A DNA stretch of 64,000 bases from Nocardia speluncae NBRC 108251 (GTDB taxonomy: Bacteria; Actinomycetota; Actinomycetes; Mycobacteriales; Mycobacteriaceae): the NCBI RefSeq assembly GCF_001613245.1, contig NZ_BDBZ01000035.1:1-64000 (forward strand), given 5' to 3'. Made by a program: the position numbers and the translations under genes. The notes beneath the pieces were generated by a model. That model made no database searches. It was not told where the DNA came from and worked only from the letters and a program-made list of their open reading frames with translations. Positions within the stretch are counted from its first letter, which is position 1. Every line of letters starts with the position of its first letter. Below, one piece after another: positions 27,607 through 36,449 of this stretch.

Positions 27607-28434
27607 TCAGGCGCCGGCGACCGACCCCGTGACCCGCTCGCCGCCGGTATAGATGTTCATCGTGTCACCACGGACGAAACCCGCCAGGGTGAGCCCGGAT
27701 TCGGCGGCGAGATCCACTGCCAGCGAACTCGGGGCCGACACCGCCGCGAGGATCGGGATACCGGCGAGGACCGCTTTCTGTGCGAGTTCGAACGAAGCGC
27801 GACCACTCACGACCAGCACGAGATCCGATGCCGGAATCCGGTTCTCCCGCAACGCCCAGCCGATGACCTTGTCGACCGCGTTGTGCCGGCCGATATCCTC
27901 CCGCACGGCCACGGCGGCGCCGTCGGCGGTGAACAGGCCTGCGGCGTGCAGGCCGCCGGTGGCGTCGAAAACCGCCTGCCGCCGGCGTAGAGCGTCCGGC
28001 AGGCGGCCGAGGACCGCGGCCTCGATCAATGGTTGCGGCGGCGGGAGTGGGTGGCGGCTGCGTTGCCGTATCTCGTCGAGGGCGGTTTTCCCGCACAGGC
28101 CGCAGGCTCCGGTGGTCAGGAACGGACGGGTCGGCAGGGCAACGGGGACGGCAGGGTCGATATCGAGAACGTTGTAGGTATTGCGGCCTTCGTCGTCGGT
28201 GCCGGCGCAGTAGCGGGCGGTACGGATATCGGCGGCCTCGGTGATCAGCGATTCGGCGAAGAGGAAACCGTGCACCAGGTCGATATCGTTGCCGGGGGTG
28301 CGCATGGTGACGGTGAGTGATTCCCCGCGGACCCGGATTTCCAGGGGTTCTTCGACGGCCAGGGCGTCGGGACGGGTGATCTCGCCGGTCGGGGTGATCC
28401 GTCGCATCCGGCGTCGCGCGATGACTCTGCTCAT
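27607..28434 (-). CDS. fdhD: Formate dehydrogenase accessory sulfurtransferase FdhD
   Basis: A 275-residue protein that transfers sulfur from a cysteine desulfurase to the molybdenum cofactor of formate dehydrogenases, activating the enzyme. The active motif TTGACGLCGK (cysteines near 111 and 114) is intact, as are the cofactor-binding segment FDATGGLHAAGLF and the VREDIGRHNAVDK motif. Its ATG overlaps the oxidoreductase stop codon as ATGA (28431-28434), so both genes are translationally coupled. Confidence 0.96.
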   Translation of the reverse strand: MSRVIARRRMRRITPTGEITRPDALAVEEPLEIRVRGESLTVTMRTPGNDIDLVHGFLFAESLITEAADIRTARYCAGTDDEGRNTYNVLDIDPAVPVALPTRPFLTTGACGLCGKTALDEIRQRSRHPLPPPQPLIEAAVLGRLPDALRRRQAVFDATGGLHAAGLFTADGAAVAVREDIGRHNAVDKVIGWALRENRIPASDLVLVVSGRASFELAQKAVLAGIPILAAVSAPSSLAVDLAAESGLTLAGFVRGDTMNIYTGGERVTGSVAGA

Positions 28435-30740
28435 TCGGGGCTGCGCTGGTGGATATGGGGTTCGAGCCGGATGACGACCGCCTTCGACACGGGTGTATTC
28501 GACCGCTCCGCTACATGGTCGAGCGGGACCAGGGGGTTGGTTTCGGGGTAGTAGGCGGCGGCGTTCCCGCGGGGCGTGGAGTACTCGACCAGCCGGAAAC
28601 CGGTTACCCGGCGCTCGACACCGTCGGTCCACTCCGCGACCAGGTCGACGAGATCACCGTCCCGGAAACCGAGTTCGGTGATATCGCCGGCGTTCACCAG
28701 CACCACGCGGCGGCCGTGATGGACACCGCGGTAGCGGTCGTCGAGACCATAGATCGTGGTGTTGTACTGGTCGTGGCTGCGCAGCGATTGCAGGACCAGC
28801 CGGCCGGGCGGCACCGGAACCCAGCTCAGCTCGTTCACCGCGAAATTGGCTTTCCCGGTGGCGGTGCGGAATTCGCGAGTATCGCGTGGAGGATGGGGGA
28901 GGACGAAACCGTTGCGCTGCCGGACCCGGCCGTTGTAATCGGCGCATCCGGGCACCACGCGGGCGATGGCATCGCGGATCCGGTCGTAGTCGCCGCGGAA
29001 ACTTTCCCAGGGCACGGGATGTCCGGGACCCAGCAGTTCGCGGGCGAGTTCGCAGACGATCGCGACCTCGCTGCGCAGTTCGTCGCTCACCGGGTCGAGC
29101 CGGCCGGTGGACAGGTGCACCATCGACATCGAATCCTCCACCGACACCTGCTGGCGCCGGCCGTCCTGCATATCCAGATCGGTGCGGCCCAGGGTCGGCA
29201 GGATGAGCGCGGTGGTGCCGTGGACGATATGGCTGCGGTTGAGTTTGGTCGACACCTGCACCGTGAGTGCGCAGCTGCGCAGGGCGGCCTCGGTGACGGT
29301 GGTGTCCGGGGTGGCGGCGACGAAATTGCCGCCCATCCCGAAGAACACGCGGGCCTGCCCGTCGCGCAGTGCACGGATGGCGGCGACGGTGTCGTAGCCG
29401 TGGGTGCGGGGGCTGGTGATCTCGAACTCACGGTCCAGCGCGGCGAGGAACGGTTCGGGCATCTGCTCCCAGATGCCCATGGTCCGGTCGCCCTGCACAT
29501 TGGAATGACCGCGCACCGGGCAGACCCCCGCGCCCGGTTTGCCGATCATGCCCCGCGTCAGCAGCAGATTGGTCACTTCCTCGATGGTGGCGACCGCGCC
29601 CTTGTGCTGTGTGAGGCCCATCGCCCAGCAGACGATGGTGTTGCGGGAGCGGACCAGCCGGTCGGCGGTGCGGGCGAGTTCATCGGGAGTGAGACCGCTC
29701 GCCTCGTACACCGTGTCGAGGTCGACCGCGCGGATATGGCGCTCGTAGTCGGCGAAACCGGCCGTATGCGATTCGATGAAGGCACGGTCCAGGACAGTGC
29801 CCGGGGCCCGGTCCTCGGCTTCGAACAACAGTTTCGCCAGACCCTGGAACAGGGCCATATCGCCGCCGAGGCGGATCTGCAGGAAATCGTCTGCGATATC
29901 GACGCCGGTGGTCAGCCCGCGGACGGTCTGCGGATCACGGAATCCGATCAGGCCGGTTTCGGGCAGCGGGTTGATCGCGACGATTTCGGCGCCGGATTTC
30001 TTCGCATCGGCGAGCGCGCTGAGCATGCGCGGATGGTTGGTGCCCGGGTTCTGGCCGGCAATCAGGATGAGATCGGCGGCCGTGAAATCGTCGACGGTTA
30101 CCGAACCCTTGCCTATCCCGATGGAACCGGTGAGGGCGGTGCCGGACGATTCGTGGCACATGTTGCTGCAGTCGGGCAGGTTGTTGGTCCCGAAACTGCG
30201 GACCATCAACTGGTACAGGAATGCGGTTTCGTTCGCGGTGCGGCCGGAGGTGTAGAACACGGCCTCATCCGGGGAGCTCAGTGCCCGCAACTGCTCGGCG
30301 ATCAACCGGTAGGCGTCGCCCCACGCGATCGGACGATAGTGGGTATCGTCCGGCCGCAGCACCATGGGGTGGGTCAGCCGGCCCTGGCGGCCCAGCCAGT
30401 ACCCGGACTTCCCGGCGAGATCGGCGATCGAATGTTCGGCGAAGAACTCCGGGCCCACGGTGTTCAGGGTCGCCTCCTCGGCGACCGCTTTCGCCCCGTT
30501 CTCACAGAACTCGGCGGGGCGGCGGTGCCCGCTGGGCTCCGGCCACGCGCATCCCGGACAGTCGAACCCGTTCACCTGGTTCACCCGTGCCAGCGTGCGC
30601 GCGGTGCGGATCACACCCATATCGGCGACCGCTCGCCCCAGCGCGACCCCGACCGCCCGGACTCCGGCCGCCTGCGTTTTCGGCGGTGTGACGGTGAGCG
30701 CGGTTTCGTCGATGTCCTCGGTCGGGCCGTTGCGGTGCAT
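28431..30740 (-). CDS. Molybdopterin oxidoreductase, formate dehydrogenase-like (YdeP type)
   Basis: A 769-residue molybdoenzyme binding bis-MGD cofactor and one [4Fe-4S] cluster. The N-terminal cysteines C61 and C64 (DCPGCAWP) and C79 (EFCENG) can hold the cluster. C195-H196 in CSNMCHESSG aligns with the Sec/Cys-His pair that ligates molybdenum in formate dehydrogenases, so a cysteine ligand is expected. Later blocks such as AGQNPGTNHPRMLSALADAK and LLLTRGMIGKPGAGVCPVRG are typical of the YdeP family (oxidoreductase alpha subunit). No NADH-linking or membrane partner genes lie beside it. The substrate, formate or otherwise, is not proven. It is upstream of and coupled to fdhD. Confidence 0.92.
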   Translation of the reverse strand: MHRNGPTEDIDETALTVTPPKTQAAGVRAVGVALGRAVADMGVIRTARTLARVNQVNGFDCPGCAWPEPSGHRRPAEFCENGAKAVAEEATLNTVGPEFFAEHSIADLAGKSGYWLGRQGRLTHPMVLRPDDTHYRPIAWGDAYRLIAEQLRALSSPDEAVFYTSGRTANETAFLYQLMVRSFGTNNLPDCSNMCHESSGTALTGSIGIGKGSVTVDDFTAADLILIAGQNPGTNHPRMLSALADAKKSGAEIVAINPLPETGLIGFRDPQTVRGLTTGVDIADDFLQIRLGGDMALFQGLAKLLFEAEDRAPGTVLDRAFIESHTAGFADYERHIRAVDLDTVYEASGLTPDELARTADRLVRSRNTIVCWAMGLTQHKGAVATIEEVTNLLLTRGMIGKPGAGVCPVRGHSNVQGDRTMGIWEQMPEPFLAALDREFEITSPRTHGYDTVAAIRALRDGQARVFFGMGGNFVAATPDTTVTEAALRSCALTVQVSTKLNRSHIVHGTTALILPTLGRTDLDMQDGRRQQVSVEDSMSMVHLSTGRLDPVSDELRSEVAIVCELARELLGPGHPVPWESFRGDYDRIRDAIARVVPGCADYNGRVRQRNGFVLPHPPRDTREFRTATGKANFAVNELSWVPVPPGRLVLQSLRSHDQYNTTIYGLDDRYRGVHHGRRVVLVNAGDITELGFRDGDLVDLVAEWTDGVERRVTGFRLVEYSTPRGNAAAYYPETNPLVPLDHVAERSNTPVSKAVVIRLEPHIHQRSPE

Positions 30741-30789
30741 ACCGCCATTGTGCGCTGTGCGACGCGGACGCGTGGCTCAGGCACACCGC

Positions 30790-31890
30790 TCAACCGGCGT
30801 CCGCGGATTCCGTCGGGTAGGTGAGGACCTGTTCGCTGATGCGGATCCGGCCCCCGGGCGGTAATTCGGTCGGTGATTGCCCGATACGGGTCCAGCGCGG
30901 TTCGTCGGGGGTCGAGACGAAGGTGCCCGCCGCGGTACCGGCATCACGCAGGTACACCTTGCCGGCGTCTACCGAGAGGTAGGCGTGCACGCGTGAGATA
31001 TGGCGGTCGCGTTGCAACACCAGCGGGGCGGCGGTCTTGCGGCGCACCGATTCGTCGACCGAGGGACCGCGGCCGATCACGTACGCGCGGTTCAGCGGGT
31101 AACTGGTACCGTCCTCGGCGACCAGTACGGCAGCGCCCATTTCCGGGGTGTCCGCGCCGTTGTGGGGGGCGTGCGCGCGCGGTTTCGCCGTGTCCTTACG
31201 CAGCCTGATGGGACCGGCGCCCGCCCGCGCGGGTGCCGCGGACCAGGCTCGGGTGCCGGGTAGCGGCTCCGCCGGGCGGGCGGCCGCAAGTCCCGTACGT
31301 GGACCGGAATCCGGCGCCGGTTCCGGGGCGGCCGCCACCAGACCGGCCGGTGCCGTGGCGGGTGGCTCCCCGGCGACTCGTTCGGCCGCGGCGGGCCGAC
31401 CCGGTTTCTTGCTCCGGCGGACCGCCGCATGGATCACGAAGCCGCCGCCGGGCACCACCCCGGCGCGCAGGTCGGTCCGGGGATACGGCGTCACCTGGGC
31501 GTCCGCGCCCGGGCCGACCGACAAGATGCGGACCGGATCACGCAGGATCTCGTCGACCCAGGTGAAAGCACGCGCCCCGACCAGCCGCCGGGAACCCTCC
31601 GCACCGGATATCAACGCCGACACCGGGCCACGCAGCAGTACGAGGGTGCCGTCGGCGGTGGGCGCGACCAAGCCGAACGGGGGCGGTTCCGAACCGGTCC
31701 CGAAGACCACGGCCGCGAGCCGCTGTGCGATCGCCGCGCCCGGATGCTCCACATCTGCCACCGCCTCGACGGCGCCGAGTATCCGTTCGGTGGACGCATT
31801 GGCACCCACCAGGTAGATCACGACATCACCGAAGCGTGCCACCAGGCCCTCACCCGGCGCGATACCGATGGTGGACGTATCGACGCGCAC
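30790..31890 (-). CDS. FHA-domain protein
   Basis: A 366-residue protein. GTG at 31890 follows AAGGAG by six bases and starts the VDTSTIGIAPGEGLVARFGD reading. The N-terminal ~150 residues form an unassigned domain with repeated GADA and GPGADAQVTPYPRTDLR segments. A Pro/Ala-rich linker follows, and an FHA domain occupies about residues 265-360 (YVIGRGPSVDESV, HISRVHAYLSVDAGKVYLRD, TFVSTPDEP). FHA modules bind phosphothreonine and link this protein to Ser/Thr kinase signalling, and the window encodes PknG, though no partner is shown. It resembles FHA proteins in the type VII secretion or cell-wall context, but no such genes are near. Confidence 0.8.
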   Translation of the reverse strand: MRVDTSTIGIAPGEGLVARFGDVVIYLVGANASTERILGAVEAVADVEHPGAAIAQRLAAVVFGTGSEPPPFGLVAPTADGTLVLLRGPVSALISGAEGSRRLVGARAFTWVDEILRDPVRILSVGPGADAQVTPYPRTDLRAGVVPGGGFVIHAAVRRSKKPGRPAAAERVAGEPPATAPAGLVAAAPEPAPDSGPRTGLAAARPAEPLPGTRAWSAAPARAGAGPIRLRKDTAKPRAHAPHNGADTPEMGAAVLVAEDGTSYPLNRAYVIGRGPSVDESVRRKTAAPLVLQRDRHISRVHAYLSVDAGKVYLRDAGTAAGTFVSTPDEPRWTRIGQSPTELPPGGRIRISEQVLTYPTESADAG

Positions 31891-31945
31891 CCCAGGCTCC
31901 TTCCTCAGATCACCGCACCAGCATAGATGCGAGCTGTATTTTCTT

Positions 31946-31966
31946 GCGGCGCCTGCGGCGCCGCGG
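31946..31966. repeat. Dispersed GC palindrome (copy 1)
   Basis: GCGGCGCCTGCGGCGCCGC, between the divergent FHA and GNAT genes. It matches the element at 45330-45350 at all but one base and, in inverted form, the two copies before valS (41101-41157). Confidence 0.6.
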
Positions 31967-32017
31967 TCCACCTTGCTCAGTACTCTTTGCAGTTCGGTAC
32001 CACGAACAGGAGCGCTC

Positions 32018-32551
32018 ATGATCCGCGAGGCAACCGCCACGGATATACCCCGGCTGCAGGAGATCGAGGTGCGGGCGGGGGAACTGTTCGCTGCGGTGGG
32101 GATGGATGCGGTGGCCGGGGACGAACCGCTGTCCACGGAGGTGCTCGGCGAGTTCGTGCTGGATGGGCGGGCGTGGGTATGGGTGAGCGCGGGGGCGCCG
32201 GTGGGGTATCTGATCGTGAGCGTTGTCGACGGGAACGCGCATATCGACCAGGTATCGGTACTGCCCGGGTTACGAGGGCAGCGGATCGGGCGGCGGCTCA
32301 TCGACCGGGCGGTCCGCTGGGCCGCGGAGCGCGGGCTGCCGGCGATCACATTGACGACGTTCACCGAGGTCGCCTGGAATGGGCCCTATTACGCTCGGCT
32401 GGGATTCCGCTATCTCGATACCGCCGACGAGACGCCCGGCCTGCGCGCGGTGCGGGCCGAGGAGATCGAGCACGGGCTGGACCGCTGGCCGCGCGCCTGT
32501 ATGACCGCGTCCGCGGCGGAGTGGCACTATGCCGCGGCTCACTCGGAATAG
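32018..32551 (+). CDS. GNAT-family N-acetyltransferase
   Basis: A 177-residue acetyl-CoA-dependent acyltransferase. Motif A, the pantetheine pocket, is VLPGLRGQRIGRRLIDRAV (about residues 86-104), with the preceding strand HIDQVSV. Motif B includes GPYYARLGFRYLD. Substrate is unknown. AGGAG at 32008-32012 precedes the ATG at 32018. It converges with glpD and overlaps its 3' end by 13 bases (32539-32551). Confidence 0.9.
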   Translation: MIREATATDIPRLQEIEVRAGELFAAVGMDAVAGDEPLSTEVLGEFVLDGRAWVWVSAGAPVGYLIVSVVDGNAHIDQVSVLPGLRGQRIGRRLIDRAVRWAAERGLPAITLTTFTEVAWNGPYYARLGFRYLDTADETPGLRAVRAEEIEHGLDRWPRACMTASAAEWHYAAAHSE

Positions 32552-34092
32552 GCGGCGACCATCGCCTCGGCGGTGGCGCGGGCCGCGGCGCGGTCGTCGG
32601 GGACCAGGCCGATCCGGGTGCGGCGGTCCAGGAGATCGCCGGCGTCCAGGGCGCCTTCCTGAGTGAGAGACCAGGCGAATTCTGCCGCCAGCACATCCGA
32701 TCCCGGCGCCACGGGGGTAGCGAGTTCGGGGTCGGTCGCGGCCAGGGTTGCGACGGCCGGCGCTTCGGCGCCGTAGCGTTCGATCAGCAGTTGTGGCGCG
32801 AGCAGATGATCGCGGGCCGCGCCGGCGACCGCGCCGGCCAGTGGTAGATCGGTTGTCCGGCATGGTCCGGCGGTCAGGCGGGCGTGCGCTACCGCGGTGT
32901 CGAGGGCGTCCTGCGCCATTTTCCGATAGGTGGTGAGTTTGCCGCCGACCACGGTGATCACACCGGATGGTGAAGTGAGGACCGCGTGTTCGCGCGAGAT
33001 ATCTGCGGTGCTGTCACCGCCGGTGCGCAGCAGCGGGCGCAGCCCGGCGTAGGAGCCGCGGATATCGCTGTGCGTGAGCGGGATTCGCACCACGGTGTTC
33101 ACGGTGTCGAGCAGGAAATCGATCTCACCGGGGGTCGGACCGGGTTCGTCGGGGACCGGTCCCGGTGCGTCCTCGTCGGTCAGGCCGAGATAGACCCGGT
33201 CGTGCGGTGCAGGCAGGGCGAAGACGAAGCGGCCCACGGAACCGGGAACCGGGATGGTGAGCGCGGCGGTGAGGCCGCCGAAGGCCGCGGCGTCGAACAC
33301 CAGATGGGTGCCCCGGCTGGGGCGCAGTTCGATACTGGGATCGACCTGGTCGGCCCAGACTCCGGTGGCGTTGATCACCGCCCCGGCTCGGACTTCGAGG
33401 GTTTCCCCGGTCCGGGTGTCGCGCAGGGTGGCCCCCTCGCCGGTGACGGCTTCGGCCGCGACGCGGGTGAGTACGGTCGCGCCGCGGGCGGCCGCGGTCC
33501 GGGCCAGCGCGACCACCAGGCGGGCGTCGTCGACCAGTTGCCCGTCCCAGGCCTGCAGTCCGCCGCGTAGCCCGTCGCGGCGCACAGTCGGGGCCAGACG
33601 TAGTGCTTCGGCGCGGGTCACCCGGCGTGAGCGCGGTAGCAGTGAACCGGAGGTGCGGGCGCCGGCGCGCAACAGATCGCCGGCCAGGAAACCGGTGCGG
33701 ATCAGTGCGCGGGAAGACAGTCCGATATCAGGTAGCAGCGGTACCAACTGGGGGAGCGGTCGCACCAGATGGGGGGCGTTGCGGCGCAGTAGGATCCCGC
33801 GTTCCACGGCGCTCTCGTAGGCGATCCCGACTCGCCCGCTCGCCAGATAGCGCAGGCCGCCGTGGACCAGTTTGGAACTCCAGCGGCTGGTGCCGTGTGC
33901 CAGGTCGTTCTTCTCGACCAGCAGTGTGCGCAGGCCGCGAGTAGCCGCGTCGAGGGCTACGCCGACGCCCGTCACTCCGCCGCCGACGACCAGTAGATCG
34001 ACGGTGGGGTCGTCGCCGAGGGCAGTGAGTTCGTGGCTGCGCCGGCGGGCGTTGAGCGCTGCGCCGGTGGTGTCGGAAGGGTTGCTGACCAT
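32539..34092 (-). CDS. glpD: Glycerol-3-phosphate dehydrogenase (FAD)
   Basis: A 517-residue flavoenzyme that oxidises glycerol-3-phosphate to dihydroxyacetone phosphate and passes electrons to the quinone pool at the membrane. The FAD fold VDLLVVGGGVTGVGVALDAA is near residue 31. Signature blocks GTSRWSSKLVHGGLRYLA and VVGGKLTTYRKMAQDALD are intact, and a C-terminal helical DAO_C domain is present. It is followed upstream by a TetR gene on the same strand, as in M. tuberculosis Rv2249c-Rv2250c. Confidence 0.95.
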   Translation of the reverse strand: MVSNPSDTTGAALNARRRSHELTALGDDPTVDLLVVGGGVTGVGVALDAATRGLRTLLVEKNDLAHGTSRWSSKLVHGGLRYLASGRVGIAYESAVERGILLRRNAPHLVRPLPQLVPLLPDIGLSSRALIRTGFLAGDLLRAGARTSGSLLPRSRRVTRAEALRLAPTVRRDGLRGGLQAWDGQLVDDARLVVALARTAAARGATVLTRVAAEAVTGEGATLRDTRTGETLEVRAGAVINATGVWADQVDPSIELRPSRGTHLVFDAAAFGGLTAALTIPVPGSVGRFVFALPAPHDRVYLGLTDEDAPGPVPDEPGPTPGEIDFLLDTVNTVVRIPLTHSDIRGSYAGLRPLLRTGGDSTADISREHAVLTSPSGVITVVGGKLTTYRKMAQDALDTAVAHARLTAGPCRTTDLPLAGAVAGAARDHLLAPQLLIERYGAEAPAVATLAATDPELATPVAPGSDVLAAEFAWSLTQEGALDAGDLLDRRTRIGLVPDDRAAARATAEAMVAAYSE

Positions 34093-34140
34093 GGTTTCGT
34101 GGCACGGCTGTCCACTGGGCGCGAACAGGTGGTCCGTGCG

Positions 34141-34773
34141 CTACTCCTTCCTGGACGAGGGGGTCTCGGGCGTGAGGTACGCGTCGAGGGCGTGCCGGAG
34201 TTCGGTGTCCATTGCCGGCCCGTCGAGCAGTTCGGCGACAGTGGCCGCCGATTGGACCGCCGACTGCGCGATCAGCAGGACCATCGCGGCCAGATGCGCC
34301 GGGTCGCCGGGGCGCACCGATCCGTCGCCCTGTCCTTCGCGGATACCGGTGCCGAACAGGTCCAGCAGTTCGCGTTGATTGCGGCCCAGGCGGCCGAAGA
34401 CATAGGTGAGCATCAGGTCGGTATCGGTGCGGAAGATTTTGCCGAACAGAGGGTTCGACCGCACCTGCGCCGAGCCACCCACGATCCCCGCGACCAGGCG
34501 GGTACGCGCGTCGCCCGATTCGGGCACGGCCGCCGTGATGATCGCCCGGAGTTCGCGTACCAGCAGTTCGCCGATGAGTGCGCGGCTGTCGGTCCAGCGC
34601 CGGTAGACCGTGGGCCGGCTCACCCGCGCGCGGCGGGCGACCTCGGCGAGTGTGGTCCGCCGGACCCCGAATTCCGCGACACAGTCACGTGCGGCATCCA
34701 GGATGAGCCGGTCCACGGAACCGGTGTCTTCGGGAACTGCGCCGGTGGGCACGGGCTGCGACCTCGATCTCAA
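34141..34773 (-). CDS. TetR-family transcriptional regulator next to glpD
   Basis: A 210-residue TetR protein with helix-turn-helix LILDAARDCVAEFGVRRTTL followed by VARRARVSRPTVYRRWTDS. The C-terminal domain resembles that of Rv2250c. The start may be TTG 34773 or, with GAGG upstream, GTG 34752; the shorter form loses only seven residues. It is divergent from the flavoprotein gene 34812 with a 38-base spacer, so it probably represses that operon and perhaps glpD. Confidence 0.85.
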   Translation of the reverse strand: MRSRSQPVPTGAVPEDTGSVDRLILDAARDCVAEFGVRRTTLAEVARRARVSRPTVYRRWTDSRALIGELLVRELRAIITAAVPESGDARTRLVAGIVGGSAQVRSNPLFGKIFRTDTDLMLTYVFGRLGRNQRELLDLFGTGIREGQGDGSVRPGDPAHLAAMVLLIAQSAVQSAATVAELLDGPAMDTELRHALDAYLTPETPSSRKE

Positions 34774-34811
34774 TTCGTTACTGCTTGACAGAACATGTCA
34801 AACTGTAACGC

Positions 34812-36449
34812 ATGACCACTGGGCAGGGCGACACCCCCGAAGAACCGGCCGTGACCGCAGCACGCCCCGATATGGTGTGGGACGCCTGGGGAGTTCCCGC
34901 CGGGCACACACCGTTGCCGGAGCAGATCCGCGGCCTGCTGGGCCAGGTGTTCGGCGTCTCTGGGGAACCGGCGATACGTCGTGATGAGGGTGATGTGCCG
35001 CTGCGGCCGCCGCTCCTGTCCGCGGACCGGCGGGCCGGACTCGCGCGGGTGGTGGGGGAACAGCAGATATCCACCGAGCACGTAGCCAGATTGCGGCATG
35101 CCGGCGGTAAGAGCACTCTCGACCTGCTGCGACGCCGCGACACCGGCCCCCAGGACGCACCCGATGCCGTGGTCTACCCGGCCGATCACCACCAGGTGGC
35201 CGGCGTGCTCGCCTACTGCTCCGAACAAGGCATCGCCGTCGTACCCTTCGGCGGCGGAACCAGCGTGGTCGGCGGACTGGACCCGGTCCGCGGCCGTTTC
35301 GAGACGGTGATCGCCCTGGACCTGCGCCGCCTCGACGCCCTGCTGGACTGCGACCCGGTGTCCGGTACCGCGACCTTCGGCGCCGGGGTCACCGGTCCGC
35401 GTGCCGAAGAGCTGCTCGCCGCGTACGGGCTTTCACTCGGACATTTCCCGCAGAGTTTCGAATTCGCGAGTATCGGCGGTTTTGCCGCGACTCGTTCGTC
35501 AGGGCAGGCCTCCGCGGGATACGGCCGATTCGACGATATGGTCCAGCGCCTGCGGGTCGCCACACCCACCGGGGCAGTGGAACTCGGCCGGGCACCGGCC
35601 TCGGCCGCTGGGCCGGATCTGCGTGAACTGTTCGTGGGCTCCGAAGGGGCATTCGGTGTGATCACCGAGGTGACGGTGCGGGTGCATCCCGTCCCCGAGA
35701 CCACCGGCCATATGGCCTGGTCATTCCCCGATTTCGCCACCGGAGCCGCCGCGTTACGCGCGGTGGTGCAGGCAGGCGCGGCCCCTACGGTGCTGCGATT
35801 GTCGGACGAGGCGGAAACCGGGTTGAATCTGGCCCGTTCCAAGGACATCGGCGGTGCCCCGGTTTCCGGGTGCCTGGCGGTGACGACCTTCGAGGGCAGC
35901 GCGGCCCATGTCGCCGCCCGCAGCGCCGAGGCGGCCGAAGTCCTGCGTGCGGCCGGCGGTACCGAACTGGGTCCCGACCCGGCCCGAGCCTGGGAGCACG
36001 GCCGTTTCGCAGCGCCCTACCTGCGCGACGCCCTGCTGGACGCCGGGGTGCTGTGCGAAACCCTCGAAACCGCGACTACATGGAATCGCCTCGCCGAACT
36101 GAAAACGCAGGTCTCCACCGCGCTGACAGAATCGCTGTCCGCCCAGGGGACGCCCGCGCTGGTCATGTGCCATATCTCGCATACCTACCCGACCGGCGCG
36201 TCGCTGTACTTCACCGTCGTCGCGAAACTCCTCGATGACCCGATCGCGCAGTGGCAAACCGCGAAACAGGCCGCGGGGGACGCCATCATCGCAGCCGGCG
36301 CCACCATCACCCACCATCACGCCGTCGGCGCCGACCATCGCCGGTGGCTACCGGACGAGATCGGCGAGCTCGGCGTGCGGGTGCTGCGCGCGGTGAAACG
36401 CGAAATCGACCCGGCCGGGATCCTCAACCCTGGCACACTACTGCCATGA
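34812..36449 (+). CDS. FAD-binding oxidase, alkylglycerone-phosphate synthase-like
   Basis: A 545-residue FAD enzyme with a PCMH-type FAD domain (PDAVVYPADHHQVAGVLAYC, then the pyrophosphate loop VPFGGGTSVVGGLD, about residues 125-155) and the segment ASIGGFAATRSSGQASAGYGR. The C-terminal block KREIDPAGILNPGTL is typical of alkyl-DHAP synthase and D-lactate/glycolate oxidases. Homologue: M. tuberculosis Rv2251, with the same neighbours. It may make an ether bond of a glycerolipid or oxidise a hydroxy acid; substrate unknown. It shares an ATGA overlap with the downstream lipid kinase gene. Confidence 0.88.
   Translation: MTTGQGDTPEEPAVTAARPDMVWDAWGVPAGHTPLPEQIRGLLGQVFGVSGEPAIRRDEGDVPLRPPLLSADRRAGLARVVGEQQISTEHVARLRHAGGKSTLDLLRRRDTGPQDAPDAVVYPADHHQVAGVLAYCSEQGIAVVPFGGGTSVVGGLDPVRGRFETVIALDLRRLDALLDCDPVSGTATFGAGVTGPRAEELLAAYGLSLGHFPQSFEFASIGGFAATRSSGQASAGYGRFDDMVQRLRVATPTGAVELGRAPASAAGPDLRELFVGSEGAFGVITEVTVRVHPVPETTGHMAWSFPDFATGAAALRAVVQAGAAPTVLRLSDEAETGLNLARSKDIGGAPVSGCLAVTTFEGSAAHVAARSAEAAEVLRAAGGTELGPDPARAWEHGRFAAPYLRDALLDAGVLCETLETATTWNRLAELKTQVSTALTESLSAQGTPALVMCHISHTYPTGASLYFTVVAKLLDDPIAQWQTAKQAAGDAIIAAGATITHHHAVGADHRRWLPDEIGELGVRVLRAVKREIDPAGILNPGTLLP

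Noticed and set aside
28449..30824. A long open frame on the + strand antisense to the molybdopterin oxidoreductase
   Set aside because: It mirrors the codon bias of the minus-strand gene and yields no recognisable protein; the minus strand shows a full family match.
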